NCBI RefSeq assembly: GCF_023573145.1
Contig: NZ_CP097635.1
Span: forward strand, 1,240,001 to 1,304,000
Length of the DNA stretch: 64,000 nt
Source of the DNA: Aquincola tertiaricarbonis
GTDB taxonomy: Bacteria; Pseudomonadota; Gammaproteobacteria; Burkholderiales; Burkholderiaceae_C
Reading direction: 5' to 3'
The notes under the pieces are model-generated. The model did not search any database and had not been told where the DNA came from. It saw only the letters and a program-made list of their open reading frames with translations. Position numbers and translations under genes: made by a program. This document shows positions 44,124-55,081 of this stretch, piece after piece. Positions within the stretch are counted from its first letter, which is position 1, and the number at the start of each line of letters is the position of its first letter.

Positions 44124-45494
44124 TCATTCCTCGGGCGGTGCGGCGCGGGCTTCGTCGTTCAGCCGCCGCAGCTCGGCCAGGCGTTCGCCGATGCGCAGCT
44201 CCAGACCGCGCGGCACCGGCTGGTAGAAGCCGGGCGGCGCCATGCCCTCGGGCAGGTAGCTCTCGCCGGCCGCGAAGCCGCCGGCCTCGTTGTGGGCATA
44301 GCGATAGTCGCGGCCGTAATCCAGTTCCTTCATCAGCTTGGTGGGCGCGTTGCGCAGGTGCAGCGGCACGGGCCGCGTGCCGTCGCGCTTGACGAAGGCG
44401 CGGGCGGTGTTCCAGGCGCTGTACACCGCGTTGGATTTGGGCGCCATCGCGAGGTAGACGACGCACTGCGCGATGGTCAGCTCGCCTTCCGGCGAGCCCA
44501 GCCGCTCGTAGGTGTCGGCGGCGTCCAGCGCCAGCCGCAGCGCACGTGGATCGGCCAGGCCGATGTCCTCGCTGGCCATGCGCACCACCCGCCGGATCAC
44601 GTAACGCGGATCCACGCCGCCGTCGAGCATGCGGGCCAGCCAGTACAGCGCAGCGTCGGGGTCGGAGCCACGCACCGACTTGTGCAGCGCCGAGATCGTG
44701 TCGTAGAACTGCTCGCCGCCCTTGTCGTAGCGGCGCAGTTGCTCACCCAGCGACTTTTCCAGCGCGGCCTCGTCCAGCTCCGCCACCGGGCCGGCCAGGC
44801 TCACCAGGTTGTCATAGGCGTTGAGCAACCGGCGGGCATCGCCGTCGGCATAGCCCACCAGGCGGTCGCGCGCGGCGTCGCTCATCGGCGGCGCCTGCAG
44901 CTCCTGCCGCGCGCGCTCGATCAGCGCGGCCATGTCCTCGGCGTCCAGCGCCTTGAGCACATGCACCGTGGCGCGCGACAGCAGCGCCGAGTTGACCTCG
45001 AAGCTGGGGTTCTCGGTGGTGGCGCCGATGAAGGTGAAGAGCCCCGCTTCCACATGCGGCAGGAAGGCGTCCTGCTGACCCTTGTTGAAGCGGTGCACCT
45101 CGTCCACGAACACCACGCTGGCGCGGCCCTGGCCGCGGGCCACCTGGGCGCGGTTCACCGCCTCGCGGATGTCCTTGACGCCGCCCAGCACCGCCGACAG
45201 CACGATGAACTGCGCATCGAAGGCGCCGGCCATCAGCCGCGCCAGCGTGGTCTTGCCCACCCCTGGCGGGCCCCACAGGATCATCGAATGCAGGCGCCCG
45301 GTCTCGAAGGCGATGCGCAGCGGCTTGCCGGGGCCCAGCAGGTGGCGCTGGCCGATCACCTCGTCCAGCGTCCGCGGTCGCAGGCGCTCGGCCAGCGGCA
45401 CGGGGCCGGCGGGCGCCGCCTGGGTCTTGGGGGTCTTGGCCGGCGCGCCGGCGGGCGGCGGCGCGGGCAGGTCGTCGAACAGCGACTCGGTCAT
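44124..45494 (-). CDS. rarA: Replication-associated recombination protein A
   Basis: 456 residues from the ATG at 45494. AAA+ ATPase of the RarA/MgsA/WRNIP1 family, which acts at stalled replication forks. Walker A 'GPPGVGKTT', Walker B 'VVFVDEVHRFNK', sensor 1 'GATTENPSFEVN', arginine finger 'LLSRA', and a C-terminal tetramerisation region ('ALYWLARMLDGGVDPRYIA'-like and 'AMAPKSNAVYSA'). Typical betaproteobacterial neighbour of lolA and ftsK; here cheW lies between, on the opposite strand. Confidence 0.92.
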   Translation of the reverse strand: MTESLFDDLPAPPPAGAPAKTPKTQAAPAGPVPLAERLRPRTLDEVIGQRHLLGPGKPLRIAFETGRLHSMILWGPPGVGKTTLARLMAGAFDAQFIVLSAVLGGVKDIREAVNRAQVARGQGRASVVFVDEVHRFNKGQQDAFLPHVEAGLFTFIGATTENPSFEVNSALLSRATVHVLKALDAEDMAALIERARQELQAPPMSDAARDRLVGYADGDARRLLNAYDNLVSLAGPVAELDEAALEKSLGEQLRRYDKGGEQFYDTISALHKSVRGSDPDAALYWLARMLDGGVDPRYVIRRVVRMASEDIGLADPRALRLALDAADTYERLGSPEGELTIAQCVVYLAMAPKSNAVYSAWNTARAFVKRDGTRPVPLHLRNAPTKLMKELDYGRDYRYAHNEAGGFAAGESYLPEGMAPPGFYQPVPRGLELRIGERLAELRRLNDEARAAPPEE

Positions 45495-45589
45495 TGCATG
45501 GATTGTGGCGGCCTTTCCCCGCGCTATTCGGCCCTTCGCTCCCGGCGCTCGGGGCCACACTGGCTGCGTTACCGCCAGTGAGGTCGTCC

Positions 45590-46099
45590 ATGAGCGTCAC
45601 CACCCCCGACGAATCCCAAGCCGTTGCCGCCGTCGAGGCGACCGGCGCGCCCCGTGAAGTGCTGTCCTTCAAGCTCGGCGCGGAGGAGTACGGCATCGAC
45701 ATCCTGAAGGTGCAGGAGATCCGCGGCTATGAGCCGCCCACCCGCATTGCGCATGCGCCGCACTTCTTCAAGGGCGTGGTCAACCTGCGTGGCGTGATCG
45801 TGCCGATCATCGACCTGCGTGCGCGCTTCGGCCTTGAAAATGCCGAGATCAACGAGTTCACCGTCGTCATCATCCTCAACATCGCCAACCGCACGGTGGG
45901 CATCGTGGTGGATGCGGTGAGCGACGTGCTGGAGATGCCGCCCGAGCGCATCCAGCCGGCGCCGGAGTTCAACTCGATGATCGACGCCAGCTACATCCAC
46001 GGCCTGGGCAGCGTGACCATGGGCGATGCGGAGCGCATGCTCATCGTCATGGACATCGAGCGCCTGATGAGCAGCCCCGACATGGGCCTGTTCGATTAA
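45590..46099 (+). CDS. cheW: CheW chemotaxis coupling protein
   Basis: 169 residues. CheW links chemoreceptors to the CheA kinase. The domain spans about residues 23-160 with 'VLSFKLGAEEYGIDILKVQEI', 'VNLRGVIVPIIDLRARFGL' and 'VVDAVSDVLEMP', all conserved. The N-terminal 20 residues are a short flexible extension. No other chemotaxis gene is in the window. Divergent from rarA with about 95 bp between starts, and convergent with lolA 3 bp away. Confidence 0.92.
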   Translation: MSVTTPDESQAVAAVEATGAPREVLSFKLGAEEYGIDILKVQEIRGYEPPTRIAHAPHFFKGVVNLRGVIVPIIDLRARFGLENAEINEFTVVIILNIANRTVGIVVDAVSDVLEMPPERIQPAPEFNSMIDASYIHGLGSVTMGDAERMLIVMDIERLMSSPDMGLFD

Positions 46100-46102
46100 G
46101 CG

Positions 46103-46738
46103 CTAAGGCTGCCGCAGCACCTCCGCGCCCTTGGGCGCGGTGAAGCGGAAGGTGTCCTCCGGCAGCGCGACGTTGGTCTCGAAGCCGTCGAACTGCAGCA
46201 CCGAGCGCTGGCCGAAGCCGTCGACGATCTCCACCGTCGCCAGCGTCTTGCCGCGGAAACCCACCCGCAGCGACTGGAAGGCGCCGTCCTTCTGCTTGGG
46301 CTGGGCCAGCGCCCAGTCCAGGCCGTTGGCGCTGGGCTGCGCGCTCAGGTCGAAGTCGGTGTCCAGCGACTTGCCGGCCAGCAGCGCCGCCGGCGTGGCG
46401 CCCAGCGCGGCCGACATCGGGCGCACGCTGACCTGGTTGAGGTCCACGTCGTGCAGCCACACCTGCTTGCCATCGCCCACGATCAACTGCTCGAAGGGCT
46501 TGGCATAGGCGAAGCGGAAGCGGTCGGGCCGCGAGAACTCGAAGCGGCCGCTGGACGTCTTCTTCTTCGCGCCATCGGGCGAGGTCACCGTCTGGGTGAA
46601 GGCGGCGCGGCCGCTCTTCACATCGCGCACGAACTCGCGCAGGGTGTCCACCGCATCGGCATGGGCCACGGTGGTGGCCACGCTCAGCACCAGCGCTGCC
46701 ACCGGCGCCATCAGGGTTCGCAACATCGTCTTCGTCAT
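46103..46738 (-). CDS. lolA: Outer-membrane lipoprotein carrier protein LolA
   Basis: 211 residues with a signal ending near 'AHADAVD'. LolA shuttles lipoproteins across the periplasm from LolCDE to LolB. Family features: '[19 protein letters not shown]', '[19 protein letters not shown]', '[24 protein letters not shown]'. Its start overlaps the ftsK stop (ATGA), so it is co-translated with ftsK, the standard arrangement. Confidence 0.92.
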   Translation of the reverse strand: MTKTMLRTLMAPVAALVLSVATTVAHADAVDTLREFVRDVKSGRAAFTQTVTSPDGAKKKTSSGRFEFSRPDRFRFAYAKPFEQLIVGDGKQVWLHDVDLNQVSVRPMSAALGATPAALLAGKSLDTDFDLSAQPSANGLDWALAQPKQKDGAFQSLRVGFRGKTLATVEIVDGFGQRSVLQFDGFETNVALPEDTFRFTAPKGAEVLRQP

Positions 46739-49113
46739 TCTTCGCGGCGCGGCACCAGCAGGTCCCGGTTGCCGTTGGTGGCCATGCTGGATACGAGGCC
46801 CGACTTCTCCATTTGTTCCAGCAGGCGGGCGGCGCGGTTGTAACCGATGCGCAGGTGCCGCTGCACCAGCGAGATGGAGGCGCGCTTGTGCTGCAGCACG
46901 ATGGCCACCGCCTGGTCGTACATCGGGTCGGCCTCGCCATTGGCTTCGCCGGGCGCGGGCGGCTCGCCGTCTTCGCCACCTTCCAGCGTGCCGCCTTCCA
47001 ACAGGCCTTCGATGTAGTTGGGCTCGCCCTGGCTCTTGAGGTACTCGACCACGCGGTGCACTTCGTCGTCGCTGACGAAGGCGCCGTGCACGCGGATCGG
47101 CAGGCCGGTGCCGCTGGGCATGTAGAGCATGTCGCCCATGCCCAGCAGCGCCTCGGCGCCCATCTGGTCGAGGATGGTGCGGCTGTCGATCTTGCTGCTG
47201 ACCTGGAAGCTCAGGCGGGTGGGGATGTTGGCCTTGATCAGGCCGGTGATCACGTCCACCGACGGACGCTGCGTGGCCAGGATCAGGTGGATGCCGGCGG
47301 CGCGCGCCTTCTGCGCCAGGCGGGCGATCAGCTCCTCGATCTTTTTGCCCACCACCATCATCAGGTCGGCCAGCTCGTCGATCACCACCACGATGTACGG
47401 CAGCCGCTCCAGCGGCTCCGGCTCTTCCGGCGTCAGGCTGAAGGGGTTGCCGATCTTCTCGCCGGCGGCGGTGGCCTCGTCGATCTTCTTGTTGTAGCCG
47501 GCCATGTTGCGCACGCCCAGCTTGCTCATCAGCTTGTAGCGGCGCTCCATCTCGGCCACACACCAGTTGAGCGCGTTGCCGGCCTGCTTCATGTCCGTCA
47601 CCACCGGGCACAGCAGGTGGGGGATGCCTTCGTAGACGCTCATCTCGAGCATCTTCGGGTCGATCAGGATCAGGCGCACGTCGCGCGCCTCGGCCTTGTA
47701 CAGCAGGCTGAGGATCATCGCGTTGATGCCCACCGACTTGCCCGAGCCGGTGGTGCCGGCCACCAGGCAGTGCGGCATCTTGGCCAGGTCGGCCACCACC
47801 GGCGCGCCGATGATGTCCTTGCCCAGGCCCATGGTCAGCTGCGAAGCGGCATCGGCATACACCTGCGAGCCCAGGATCTCGGCCAGCCGGATGGTCTGGC
47901 GCTTGGCGTTGGGCAGCTCCAGCGCCATGTAGTTCTTGCCCGGGATGGTCTCGACCACGCGGATGCTGACCAGGCTGAGCGAACGCGCCAGGTCCTTGGC
48001 CAGGTTGACCACCTGCGAGCCCTTGACGCCGGTGGCCGGCTCGATCTCGTAGCGGGTGATCACCGGGCCCGGCGAGGCTGCCACCACCCGCACCTCGACG
48101 CCGAAGTCCTTCAACTTCTTCTCGATCATGCGGCTGGTCATCTCCAGCGTCTCGGGCGTCACGGTTTCCATGCGGCCGGGCGCGGCGTCCAGCAGGTCGA
48201 CCTGCGGCAGCTTGGTGTCGCTCAGCTCGCGGAACAGCGGCTTCTGCCGCTCCTTGGCCACGCGGGTGCTCTTGGGCACCTCCACCATCGTGGGCTCGAT
48301 CAGGATGGGCGCGTGGTCTTCCACCACCTGGCGCTCGACCTCCACCGTCTCGTCGCGCTCACGCTGGGCCTGCTCGCCGATGCGCTGGTCTTCGGCGCGC
48401 TCGCGCCGCACCTGCTGGCGCACCCGCAGGCTTTCGATCAGGGTGCCCAGGCGCTCGGCCACGCGCAGCCACGAAAAGCGCATGGCCAGTGCCATGCCGC
48501 CCACCAGCGCCGCGATCCACAGCACACCGGAGCCGGCAAAGCCCAGCCACTTCATCGACAGGGGGCCCAGCAGGAAGCCGATCACGCCGCCCGCCGGGCC
48601 GGGCAGCGAATCCTCGAAGCGGTAGAGCCGCGTCCATTCCAGCGCGGTGCTGGCAGCCATCAGCAGCGCCAGGCCCACCCAGAAGCGGGCCCGGCCTTCG
48701 GGCGGATCGACCTGGCCGCGCAGACCGCGCAGCAGCGCCGCCAGCCAGGCGCGCGCGGCCACCAGCGGCAGCCACCACACCGAATGCCCGAACAGGTACA
48801 GCGCGCAGTCAGAAGCCCAGGCACCCAGCAGGCCCACCTTGTTGTTCAGCGGACCACCGGTGCCGGAGGTGGAAAAGCCCGGATCGGCCGGGTGGTGCGT
48901 GACCAGGGCCAGCACGCCCAGCAGCCACAGCACGCCACCGACGATGAGCATCAGCTGCAGGCGCAGGCGCAGGCTGACCTCGCGGTTGGCGACGGCCTCG
49001 CCGCCTGCAGCGGCGGCCTTGGAAGAAGAAGCGGAAGCGGCGGCCGCGCGGGCCGAGCCGCGGGTGGTTGCCGCACCGGGTTCGGTGCGCAGGGACCCTA
49101 ACGGAAACGTCAT
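46735..49113 (-). CDS. ftsK: DNA translocase FtsK
   Basis: 792 residues from the ATG at 49113. FtsK couples division to chromosome segregation at the septum. Four to five membrane helices (about 45-200), a short charged linker, the motor domain with Walker A '[10 protein letters not shown]', Walker B '[12 protein letters not shown]' and '[20 protein letters not shown]', and a C-terminal gamma winged helix ('[28 protein letters not shown]' region) that reads KOPS. The N-terminal part before the first helix is Ala/Ser-rich. It shares the operon with lolA. Confidence 0.93.
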   Translation of the reverse strand: MTFPLGSLRTEPGAATTRGSARAAAASASSSKAAAAGGEAVANREVSLRLRLQLMLIVGGVLWLLGVLALVTHHPADPGFSTSGTGGPLNNKVGLLGAWASDCALYLFGHSVWWLPLVAARAWLAALLRGLRGQVDPPEGRARFWVGLALLMAASTALEWTRLYRFEDSLPGPAGGVIGFLLGPLSMKWLGFAGSGVLWIAALVGGMALAMRFSWLRVAERLGTLIESLRVRQQVRRERAEDQRIGEQAQRERDETVEVERQVVEDHAPILIEPTMVEVPKSTRVAKERQKPLFRELSDTKLPQVDLLDAAPGRMETVTPETLEMTSRMIEKKLKDFGVEVRVVAASPGPVITRYEIEPATGVKGSQVVNLAKDLARSLSLVSIRVVETIPGKNYMALELPNAKRQTIRLAEILGSQVYADAASQLTMGLGKDIIGAPVVADLAKMPHCLVAGTTGSGKSVGINAMILSLLYKAEARDVRLILIDPKMLEMSVYEGIPHLLCPVVTDMKQAGNALNWCVAEMERRYKLMSKLGVRNMAGYNKKIDEATAAGEKIGNPFSLTPEEPEPLERLPYIVVVIDELADLMMVVGKKIEELIARLAQKARAAGIHLILATQRPSVDVITGLIKANIPTRLSFQVSSKIDSRTILDQMGAEALLGMGDMLYMPSGTGLPIRVHGAFVSDDEVHRVVEYLKSQGEPNYIEGLLEGGTLEGGEDGEPPAPGEANGEADPMYDQAVAIVLQHKRASISLVQRHLRIGYNRAARLLEQMEKSGLVSSMATNGNRDLLVPRREE

Positions 49114-49159
49114 GGGCCGGGATTGTGGCGCATCGCGCCGCGGCGCCAAGCGCCCGTGA

Positions 49160-49828
49160 TCACTGCTGCTTGGCGGCTTCGCGGATGATGACCGAGCCGT
49201 TTTCCTGGGTCTCGATCACGCCGCGCTCCTCGAGATCCTTCATCACGCGGCTGACCATCTCGCGCGAGGCACCGACCACCTTGGCCATGTCCTGGCGAGA
49301 CACCTTGTTGCGAATCAGTTGGACGCCGTTGACGTCTTCGGCCATCTCCAGCAGCGTGCGCGCCACACGGCCGTACACGTCCAGCAGCGCCAGCGACTCG
49401 ATCTGCCGGTCGGCGCTTCGCAGGCGCTGCACCAGGCCGCGCATGATGGCGTAGGCCAGGCTGGAGTTTTCGGGCAGGCAGCGCGCGAATTCGGCCCGGC
49501 CCAGGATCAGCATGTCGGTCTGGATCTCGGCGCGCACCGTGGCCGAATGCGGCTCGTTGTCGATCAGGCTCATCTCACCCACGTAGTCGCCCGCCTCCAG
49601 CACCGCCAGGATCACCTCGCGGCCGCGCTGATCGGCCGTGAGCACGCGGGCGCGGCCGTTGAGCAGGATGAACAGCGCATTGCTCTTGCGGCCCTGTTCC
49701 ACCACCAGTTCGCCGCGGCGGAAGCGGCGCTTGACCACACTGTCGGCAATGGCCTGGGCCTGCTCATTCGTCAGCAGCGAGAAGAGCGGCACACGGCGGA
49801 TCAGATCTAAGTTCGAGAGCATGGACAT
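49160..49828 (-). CDS. Crp/Fnr-family transcriptional regulator
   Basis: 222 residues from the ATG at 49828 with AGGAG upstream. A cyclic-nucleotide-binding type barrel (about 15-130, '[22 protein letters not shown]') and a winged helix ('[21 protein letters not shown]'). No N-terminal cysteines, so not an FNR. It sits between ftsK and trxB, a conserved position in Burkholderiales, and is divergent from trxB. The target is unknown. Confidence 0.9.
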   Translation of the reverse strand: MSMLSNLDLIRRVPLFSLLTNEQAQAIADSVVKRRFRRGELVVEQGRKSNALFILLNGRARVLTADQRGREVILAVLEAGDYVGEMSLIDNEPHSATVRAEIQTDMLILGRAEFARCLPENSSLAYAIMRGLVQRLRSADRQIESLALLDVYGRVARTLLEMAEDVNGVQLIRNKVSRQDMAKVVGASREMVSRVMKDLEERGVIETQENGSVIIREAAKQQ

Positions 49829-50001
49829 GGGCGGACTCCTGCGTCGGTGGTTGTTACTTATCGGCGTGCGACGCTATGGGGTTGAGGGGCTGCCTACAAT
49901 TTCACTATTGTGCCCATTGACAAGCTTGCGCAAGGGCACGCGCACCCCCATGACACACTGACGGCGGCGCCCTACAACGGCCCGCGCCCGTCCCGCGCTG
50001 A

Positions 50002-50994
<993 letters not shown>

Positions 50995-51049
50995 CGCGGT
51001 CTTTGCCGGATCCTCGGCTGAACCGCACATTTAACGGAGAAGCGTCGTC

Positions 51050-51283
51050 ATGGCACGCGTCTGTCAAGTAACGGGCAAGGGCCCGATGACGGGAAACAAT
51101 GTTTCCCACGCCAACAACAAGACCAAGCGTCGCTGGCTGCCGAACCTGCAGTACCGCCGCTTCTGGCTTGAAACCGAGAACCGTTGGGTGCGCCTGCGCA
51201 TTTCCAACGCGGCTCTGCGGCTGATCGACAAGGTCGGTATCGACCAGGTCGTCGCCGACCTGCGCGCCAAGGGCGCCCTGTAA
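51050..51283 (+). CDS. rpmB: Large-subunit ribosomal protein bL28
   Basis: 77 residues. It begins '[28 protein letters not shown]' in pattern, the start of bL28, and continues with '[16 protein letters not shown]'. It is a structural protein of the 50S subunit. rpmG follows 17 bp downstream in the standard pair, both read from the promoter next to trxB. Confidence 0.95.
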   Translation: MARVCQVTGKGPMTGNNVSHANNKTKRRWLPNLQYRRFWLETENRWVRLRISNAALRLIDKVGIDQVVADLRAKGAL

Positions 51284-51300
51284 ACCCCTAGGAGCAGCTG

Positions 51301-51471
51301 ATGGCCACCAAAGGCGGACGCGAAAAGATCAAGCTGGAGTCGACTGCCGGCACCGGTCACTTCTACACCACGAACAAGAACAAGAAGACCACGCCCGAAA
51401 AGCTGGAATTCCTGAAGTTCGACCCCAAGGCACGCAAGCACGTGCTGTACAAGGAAACCAAGCTGAAGTGA
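51301..51471 (+). CDS. rpmG: Large-subunit ribosomal protein bL33
   Basis: 56 residues, too short for many automated callers. Begins '[20 protein letters not shown]' and ends '[11 protein letters not shown]'. It has no zinc cysteines, so it is the zinc-free form common in proteobacteria. TAGGAG lies upstream. Followed by a strong terminator. Confidence 0.95.
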   Translation: MATKGGREKIKLESTAGTGHFYTTNKNKKTTPEKLEFLKFDPKARKHVLYKETKLK

Positions 51472-51492
51472 TCTTCAGCCCGGTTCCACCAG

Positions 51493-51520
51493 AAGGCCGC
51501 TCTTGAGCGGCCTTTGTTTT
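51493..51520 (+). terminator. Rho-independent terminator after rpmG
   Basis: AAGGCCGCTC (51493-51502) and GAGCGGCCTT (51505-51514) form a perfect stem, followed by TGTTTT. It lies 22 bp after the rpmG stop. Confidence 0.85.
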
Positions 51521-51642
51521 GGGCGCTTCTTCTTGCTGTTCGTCCGGGCACCTGACACCGCACCGTGATGCGCCGCCAAGACGTCCGACAGGCCTGCTCC
51601 GGGAAGCTGGCTGCGAAAGCGCAACGCCCTTCCGCAGGGCGC

Positions 51643-51670
51643 AAAAAAAGGGAGCCGCCGGCCCCCTTTG
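51643..51670 (-). terminator. Rho-independent terminator after the desaturase gene
   Basis: On the minus strand, GGGGGCC and GGCTCCC form a stem with one wobble pair, followed by a run of seven T. It lies about 35 bp after the stop of the desaturase gene. Confidence 0.75.
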
Positions 51671-51700
51671 TCTTGAGCCCCTCGCGGGGCCGTCGATCCG

Positions 51701-52924
51701 TCAGGCGCGCGCAGCGCGCAGCTTGGTCGAGAACTCCTGCAGCGCGGTGATGCCGCTGTCCTCGGCGCGCTTGCACCAGGCCTGCAGTTCACCCACCAGC
51801 TGCTCGGCCGAGACGTTGGTGCGCGTCCAGATCTGGCGCAGCTCTTCGCGCATGGTCACCAGCTTGGTCAGCGACGGGCTTTGCGCCATCGCCCCAGCCA
51901 CGTGCGCCTTCACGCCGTGCGGGATCTTGTCGTCGTCGCGGTGCAGCCAGCGCTTGGCCAGGCGCATCTCGGTCCAGCGCGCGGAGTTCTTGGCGCCCTG
52001 CTTCTTCAGGTGCTCCAGCTCCATTGCGCAGGCGCGGCGCAGCTCCTTGGCGTACGAGGCCATGACCTCGTAGCGGTTGGCGATCACCGCCTCCAGCGTC
52101 TTGTCGTCGGCCACCGGCTTGACCTGGCCCAGCTTGAGCTGCGGCGCGGTCTTGCGCACCTTGGCCCAGCCGATCATCTCCATCGCGCGGATGTAGCCCC
52201 AGCCGATGTCGAACTCGTACTTCTTGACCGAGAACTTGGCCGAGGTGGGGTAGGTGTGGTGGTTGTTGTGCAGCTCTTCACCGCCAATGATGATGCCCCA
52301 GGGCGACACATTGGTTGAAGCGTCCACCGCCTCGAAGTTGCGGTAGCCCCAGTAGTGGCCGATGCCGTTGATGATGCCGGCCGCGTTGATCGGGATCCAC
52401 AGCATCTGCACCGCCCAGATCGTCAGGCCGATGGCGCCGAACAGGAACACGTTCAGCAGCAGCATCAGGCCCACGCCCTGCCAGGAGTAGCGGGTGTACA
52501 GGTTGCGCTCGATCCAATCATCGGGCGTGCCGCGACCGTACTTCTCGATGGTCTCGCCGTTCTTGGCTTCGGCGCGGTACAGCTCGGCACCCTCCAGCAG
52601 CACCTTCTTGATGCCGCGGGTTTGCGGGCTGTGCGGGTCTTCGTCCGTCTCGCACTTGGCGTGGTGCTTACGGTGGATGGCCACCCATTGCTTGGTGACC
52701 ATGCCGGTGGTCAGCCACAGCCACAGACGGAAGAAGTGCTGCGGCACGGGGCCCAGGTCCAGCGCCCGGTGGGCCTGGCTGCGGTGCAGGAAGATCGTGA
52801 CCGCTGCGATCGTGATGTGGGTCACCACCAGGGTGTAGACGAGCACCTGCCACCAGGAGGCGTCCAGCACACCGTGCGCCAGCCACTCGACGACTGCGCT
52901 CCACACCGTCATCAAACCATTCAT
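51701..52924 (-). CDS. Fatty acid (acyl) desaturase, delta-9 type
   Basis: 407 residues. A membrane di-iron desaturase that introduces a double bond in fatty acyl chains. The three His boxes are present: 'HRSQAH' (47-52), 'HRKHH' (84-88) and 'HNNHH' (219-223), among about four membrane helices. The C-terminal 130 residues, after 'KYEFDIGWGYIRAMEMIGWAKV' pattern, are a soluble helical extension with 'ELRRACAMELEHL' coils that is longer than in minimal desaturases. The ribosome site AAAGG lies before the ATG. Confidence 0.9.
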   Translation of the reverse strand: MNGLMTVWSAVVEWLAHGVLDASWWQVLVYTLVVTHITIAAVTIFLHRSQAHRALDLGPVPQHFFRLWLWLTTGMVTKQWVAIHRKHHAKCETDEDPHSPQTRGIKKVLLEGAELYRAEAKNGETIEKYGRGTPDDWIERNLYTRYSWQGVGLMLLLNVFLFGAIGLTIWAVQMLWIPINAAGIINGIGHYWGYRNFEAVDASTNVSPWGIIIGGEELHNNHHTYPTSAKFSVKKYEFDIGWGYIRAMEMIGWAKVRKTAPQLKLGQVKPVADDKTLEAVIANRYEVMASYAKELRRACAMELEHLKKQGAKNSARWTEMRLAKRWLHRDDDKIPHGVKAHVAGAMAQSPSLTKLVTMREELRQIWTRTNVSAEQLVGELQAWCKRAEDSGITALQEFSTKLRAARA

Positions 52925-53091
52925 TGAGAACCTTTCGGAGAACCTACCGATTGTAGGTGGTGCACCCCCGGGCGCACGCGTGGAACTACATAGCTAGCAC
53001 GGTGCTTTTGGCGCCCACGCCACAGACGATCGCCGCAGATCGACCCAAGATTGCGGCAGATCAACGCGGCAGGTAGTGAGACTCCGAATCC

Positions 53092-54354
53092 TCAGCGTCG
53101 TTCCCAGACTGCGGCAAAAAATCCATCCGTGGCATGGCGGTGGGGCCACAGGCGCAGGTACGGGCCCGACACCAGGCTCTCCCAGCCTTCCACCTTGGCG
53201 GCCGACAGCAGATCGCCGACCGGCACCGGCGCCCATTCGCGCTCGAACTCGGCGCTGAAGGCGGCGGCGATGTCTTCGTTTTCCGAGGCCATCAGGCTGC
53301 AGGTGGCGTACACCAGCCGGCCGCCTTGCTTGAGCAGGCGGGCGGCGCCCCGTAGGATGGAGGCCTGCTGCGTGCGCAGGGCCGCCAGCGTAGCGGGCGA
53401 CTGGCGCCACTTCAGGTCGGGGTTGCGGCGCAGCGTGCCCAGGCCCGAGCAGGGCGCATCCACCAGCACGCGGTCGATCTTGCCGGCCAGACGCTTGATG
53501 CGCTCGTCGCGCTCATGGGCGATCTGCGCTGGGTAGACGTTGGACAGGCCGCTGCGGGCCAGCCGGGGCTTGAGCGAATCCAGCCGGTGGCCGGACACGT
53601 CGAACGCATACAGGCGGCCGGTGTTGCGCATCGCCGCGCCCAGCGCCAGCGTCTTGCCGCCGGCGCCGGCACAGAAATCCACCACCATCTCGCCGCGCTT
53701 GGCGTCGGTGATCAGCGCCAGCAGCTGGCTGCCTTCGTCCTGCACTTCCACGCCGCCGCCGGTGAACACGTCCAGCTTGTTCAGCGCCGGCTTGCCTTCG
53801 ATGCGCAGGCCCCAGGGCGAGTACGGTGTGTCGGTGGCCTCGATGCCGGCGTCGGCCAGGATCTGCTTCACCTCGGGCCGCTTGGCCTTGAGGGTGTTCA
53901 CCCGCAGGTCCAGTGGCGCGGGCTGGTTCAGGCTCTCGGCCAGCGTCAGGAATTCATCGGCACCCAGCGACTGCTCCAGCGGCTGCCAGATCCAGTCGGG
54001 CGTGCTGTGGCGCAGCTTGCGCGGCAGGCTGCTGCGGTCCACCTTCTGCACGTCGGCCAGCCAGGCCTGCTCGTGCGGGTTGAGCGCGCCGCGCAGGAAG
54101 CCCTCGTTGCCCTGCCAGGCCAGCAGCACCAACCGTCGCTCCAGCGGGCCGCTGCCGCTTTGCGCCAGATGCTGGAACAGCAGGCGCTGGCGCACCACGG
54201 CATACACCGTCTCGGCCAGGGTGTGGCGCTCACGTGGGCCGAGCGTGCGGTGGCGGCGAAAAAACGACGACACCACGGCGTCGGCCGGGATCTCGAACTT
54301 CAGGACGTCACCGAGCAGCTCGGTCGTCATTTCCACAAGGGCATTAGGATGCAT
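53092..54354 (-). CDS. RsmB/NSUN-type rRNA m5C methyltransferase
   Basis: 420 residues from the ATG at 54354. The N-terminal NusB-like helical region (about 1-135) is followed by a SAM-dependent domain: 'VVDFCAGAGGKTLALGAAM' (SAM loop), 'VLVDAPCSGLGTLRRNPDLKW' (Cys of the release step) and 'YATCSLMASENEDI' (catalytic Cys). Such enzymes methylate cytosine C5 in rRNA. The start overlaps the start region of the divergent DUF1345 gene. RsmB itself is the best guess, but the close RsmF-like group cannot be excluded. Confidence 0.88.
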   Translation of the reverse strand: MHPNALVEMTTELLGDVLKFEIPADAVVSSFFRRHRTLGPRERHTLAETVYAVVRQRLLFQHLAQSGSGPLERRLVLLAWQGNEGFLRGALNPHEQAWLADVQKVDRSSLPRKLRHSTPDWIWQPLEQSLGADEFLTLAESLNQPAPLDLRVNTLKAKRPEVKQILADAGIEATDTPYSPWGLRIEGKPALNKLDVFTGGGVEVQDEGSQLLALITDAKRGEMVVDFCAGAGGKTLALGAAMRNTGRLYAFDVSGHRLDSLKPRLARSGLSNVYPAQIAHERDERIKRLAGKIDRVLVDAPCSGLGTLRRNPDLKWRQSPATLAALRTQQASILRGAARLLKQGGRLVYATCSLMASENEDIAAAFSAEFEREWAPVPVGDLLSAAKVEGWESLVSGPYLRLWPHRHATDGFFAAVWERR

Positions 54355-54409
54355 CCCCCGGATTATCCGCGCCGCACCCGTTTTGGCGGGCCAGGCTGCC
54401 GCCCTGCCC

Positions 54410-55081
54410 TTGCTGCGCCCCTTTCGCACCCGCCCCCGCCTGCTCGTCAGCCTGGCGATCGCCCTCGCGGCGGGCTTCTTGTCCGATGGGATCGGCGGCG
54501 GCCGCCTGAACTGGACCACGCAGGTGCTGATCGGCTGGAACGCTGGTGTGTGGCTGTACCTGGCCAGCACCGCGCTGATGATGCGCCGCGCCTCGCACGA
54601 ACGCATGCGCGACATCGCCGCTGCCCATGCCGAGAGCGCTTTCGCGGTGGTGAGCACGGCGGTGGTGGCCGTGGTGGTGACGCTGGCTGCCATTGCGCTG
54701 GAACTGGCCGGCGCGCCCAAGGGCGAGGCCTCGGCCGCGCCGCGGGTGGCGCTGACGCTGGCCACGCTGTTCGGCTCCTGGCTGCTGCTGGCCACGCTGT
54801 TCGCACTCGCCTACGCCAGCCTCTTCTACCGCGACCGCACCCGGCCGGGCCGTGGCCTGGGCTTTCCCGGTGAGCCGGCGGAAGGCGAGGACGAAGACCC
54901 GCCGCACTACGGCGACTTCCTCTACTTCTCGTTCACCATCGCCGCTACTTCGCAGACCTCGGACGTGACGGTGAGCGACCGCCAGATCCGCCGCTGGGTG
55001 CTGGGCCAGGGCGTGCTGGCCTTCATGTTCAACACGGTGCTGCTGGCGCTGGCCATCAACACCGCGGCCGGCTTGTTCTAG
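54410..55081 (+). CDS. DUF1345 membrane protein
   Basis: About 223 residues from TTG 54410, in a frame open from 54383 (TTG) upstream; the true start is uncertain because no ATG is near. Four to five membrane helices and the conserved end 'HYGDFLYFSFTIAATSQTSDVTVSDRQIRRWVL' pattern match DUF1345. Pentapeptide 'TSQTSDV' is the family hallmark. Function unknown. The stop codon TAG shares bases with the convergent purN stop (CTAG 55078-55081). Confidence 0.78.
   Translation: MLRPFRTRPRLLVSLAIALAAGFLSDGIGGGRLNWTTQVLIGWNAGVWLYLASTALMMRRASHERMRDIAAAHAESAFAVVSTAVVAVVVTLAAIALELAGAPKGEASAAPRVALTLATLFGSWLLLATLFALAYASLFYRDRTRPGRGLGFPGEPAEGEDEDPPHYGDFLYFSFTIAATSQTSDVTVSDRQIRRWVLGQGVLAFMFNTVLLALAINTAAGLF

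Noticed and set aside
46813..49101. 762-residue plus-strand frame over ftsK
   Set aside because: Composition is Gln/His/Ala-rich without motifs, typical of antisense to a GC-rich gene.
49896..49930. FNR box upstream of trxB
   Set aside because: TTGACAAGCTTGCGCAAGG does not match TTGAT-4-ATCAA, and the neighbouring regulator has no iron-sulfur cysteines.
53515..54873. Long plus-strand frames over the RsmB-like gene
   Set aside because: They are shadows of the minus-strand methyltransferase; only the end of one (from about 54383) encodes the DUF1345 protein.
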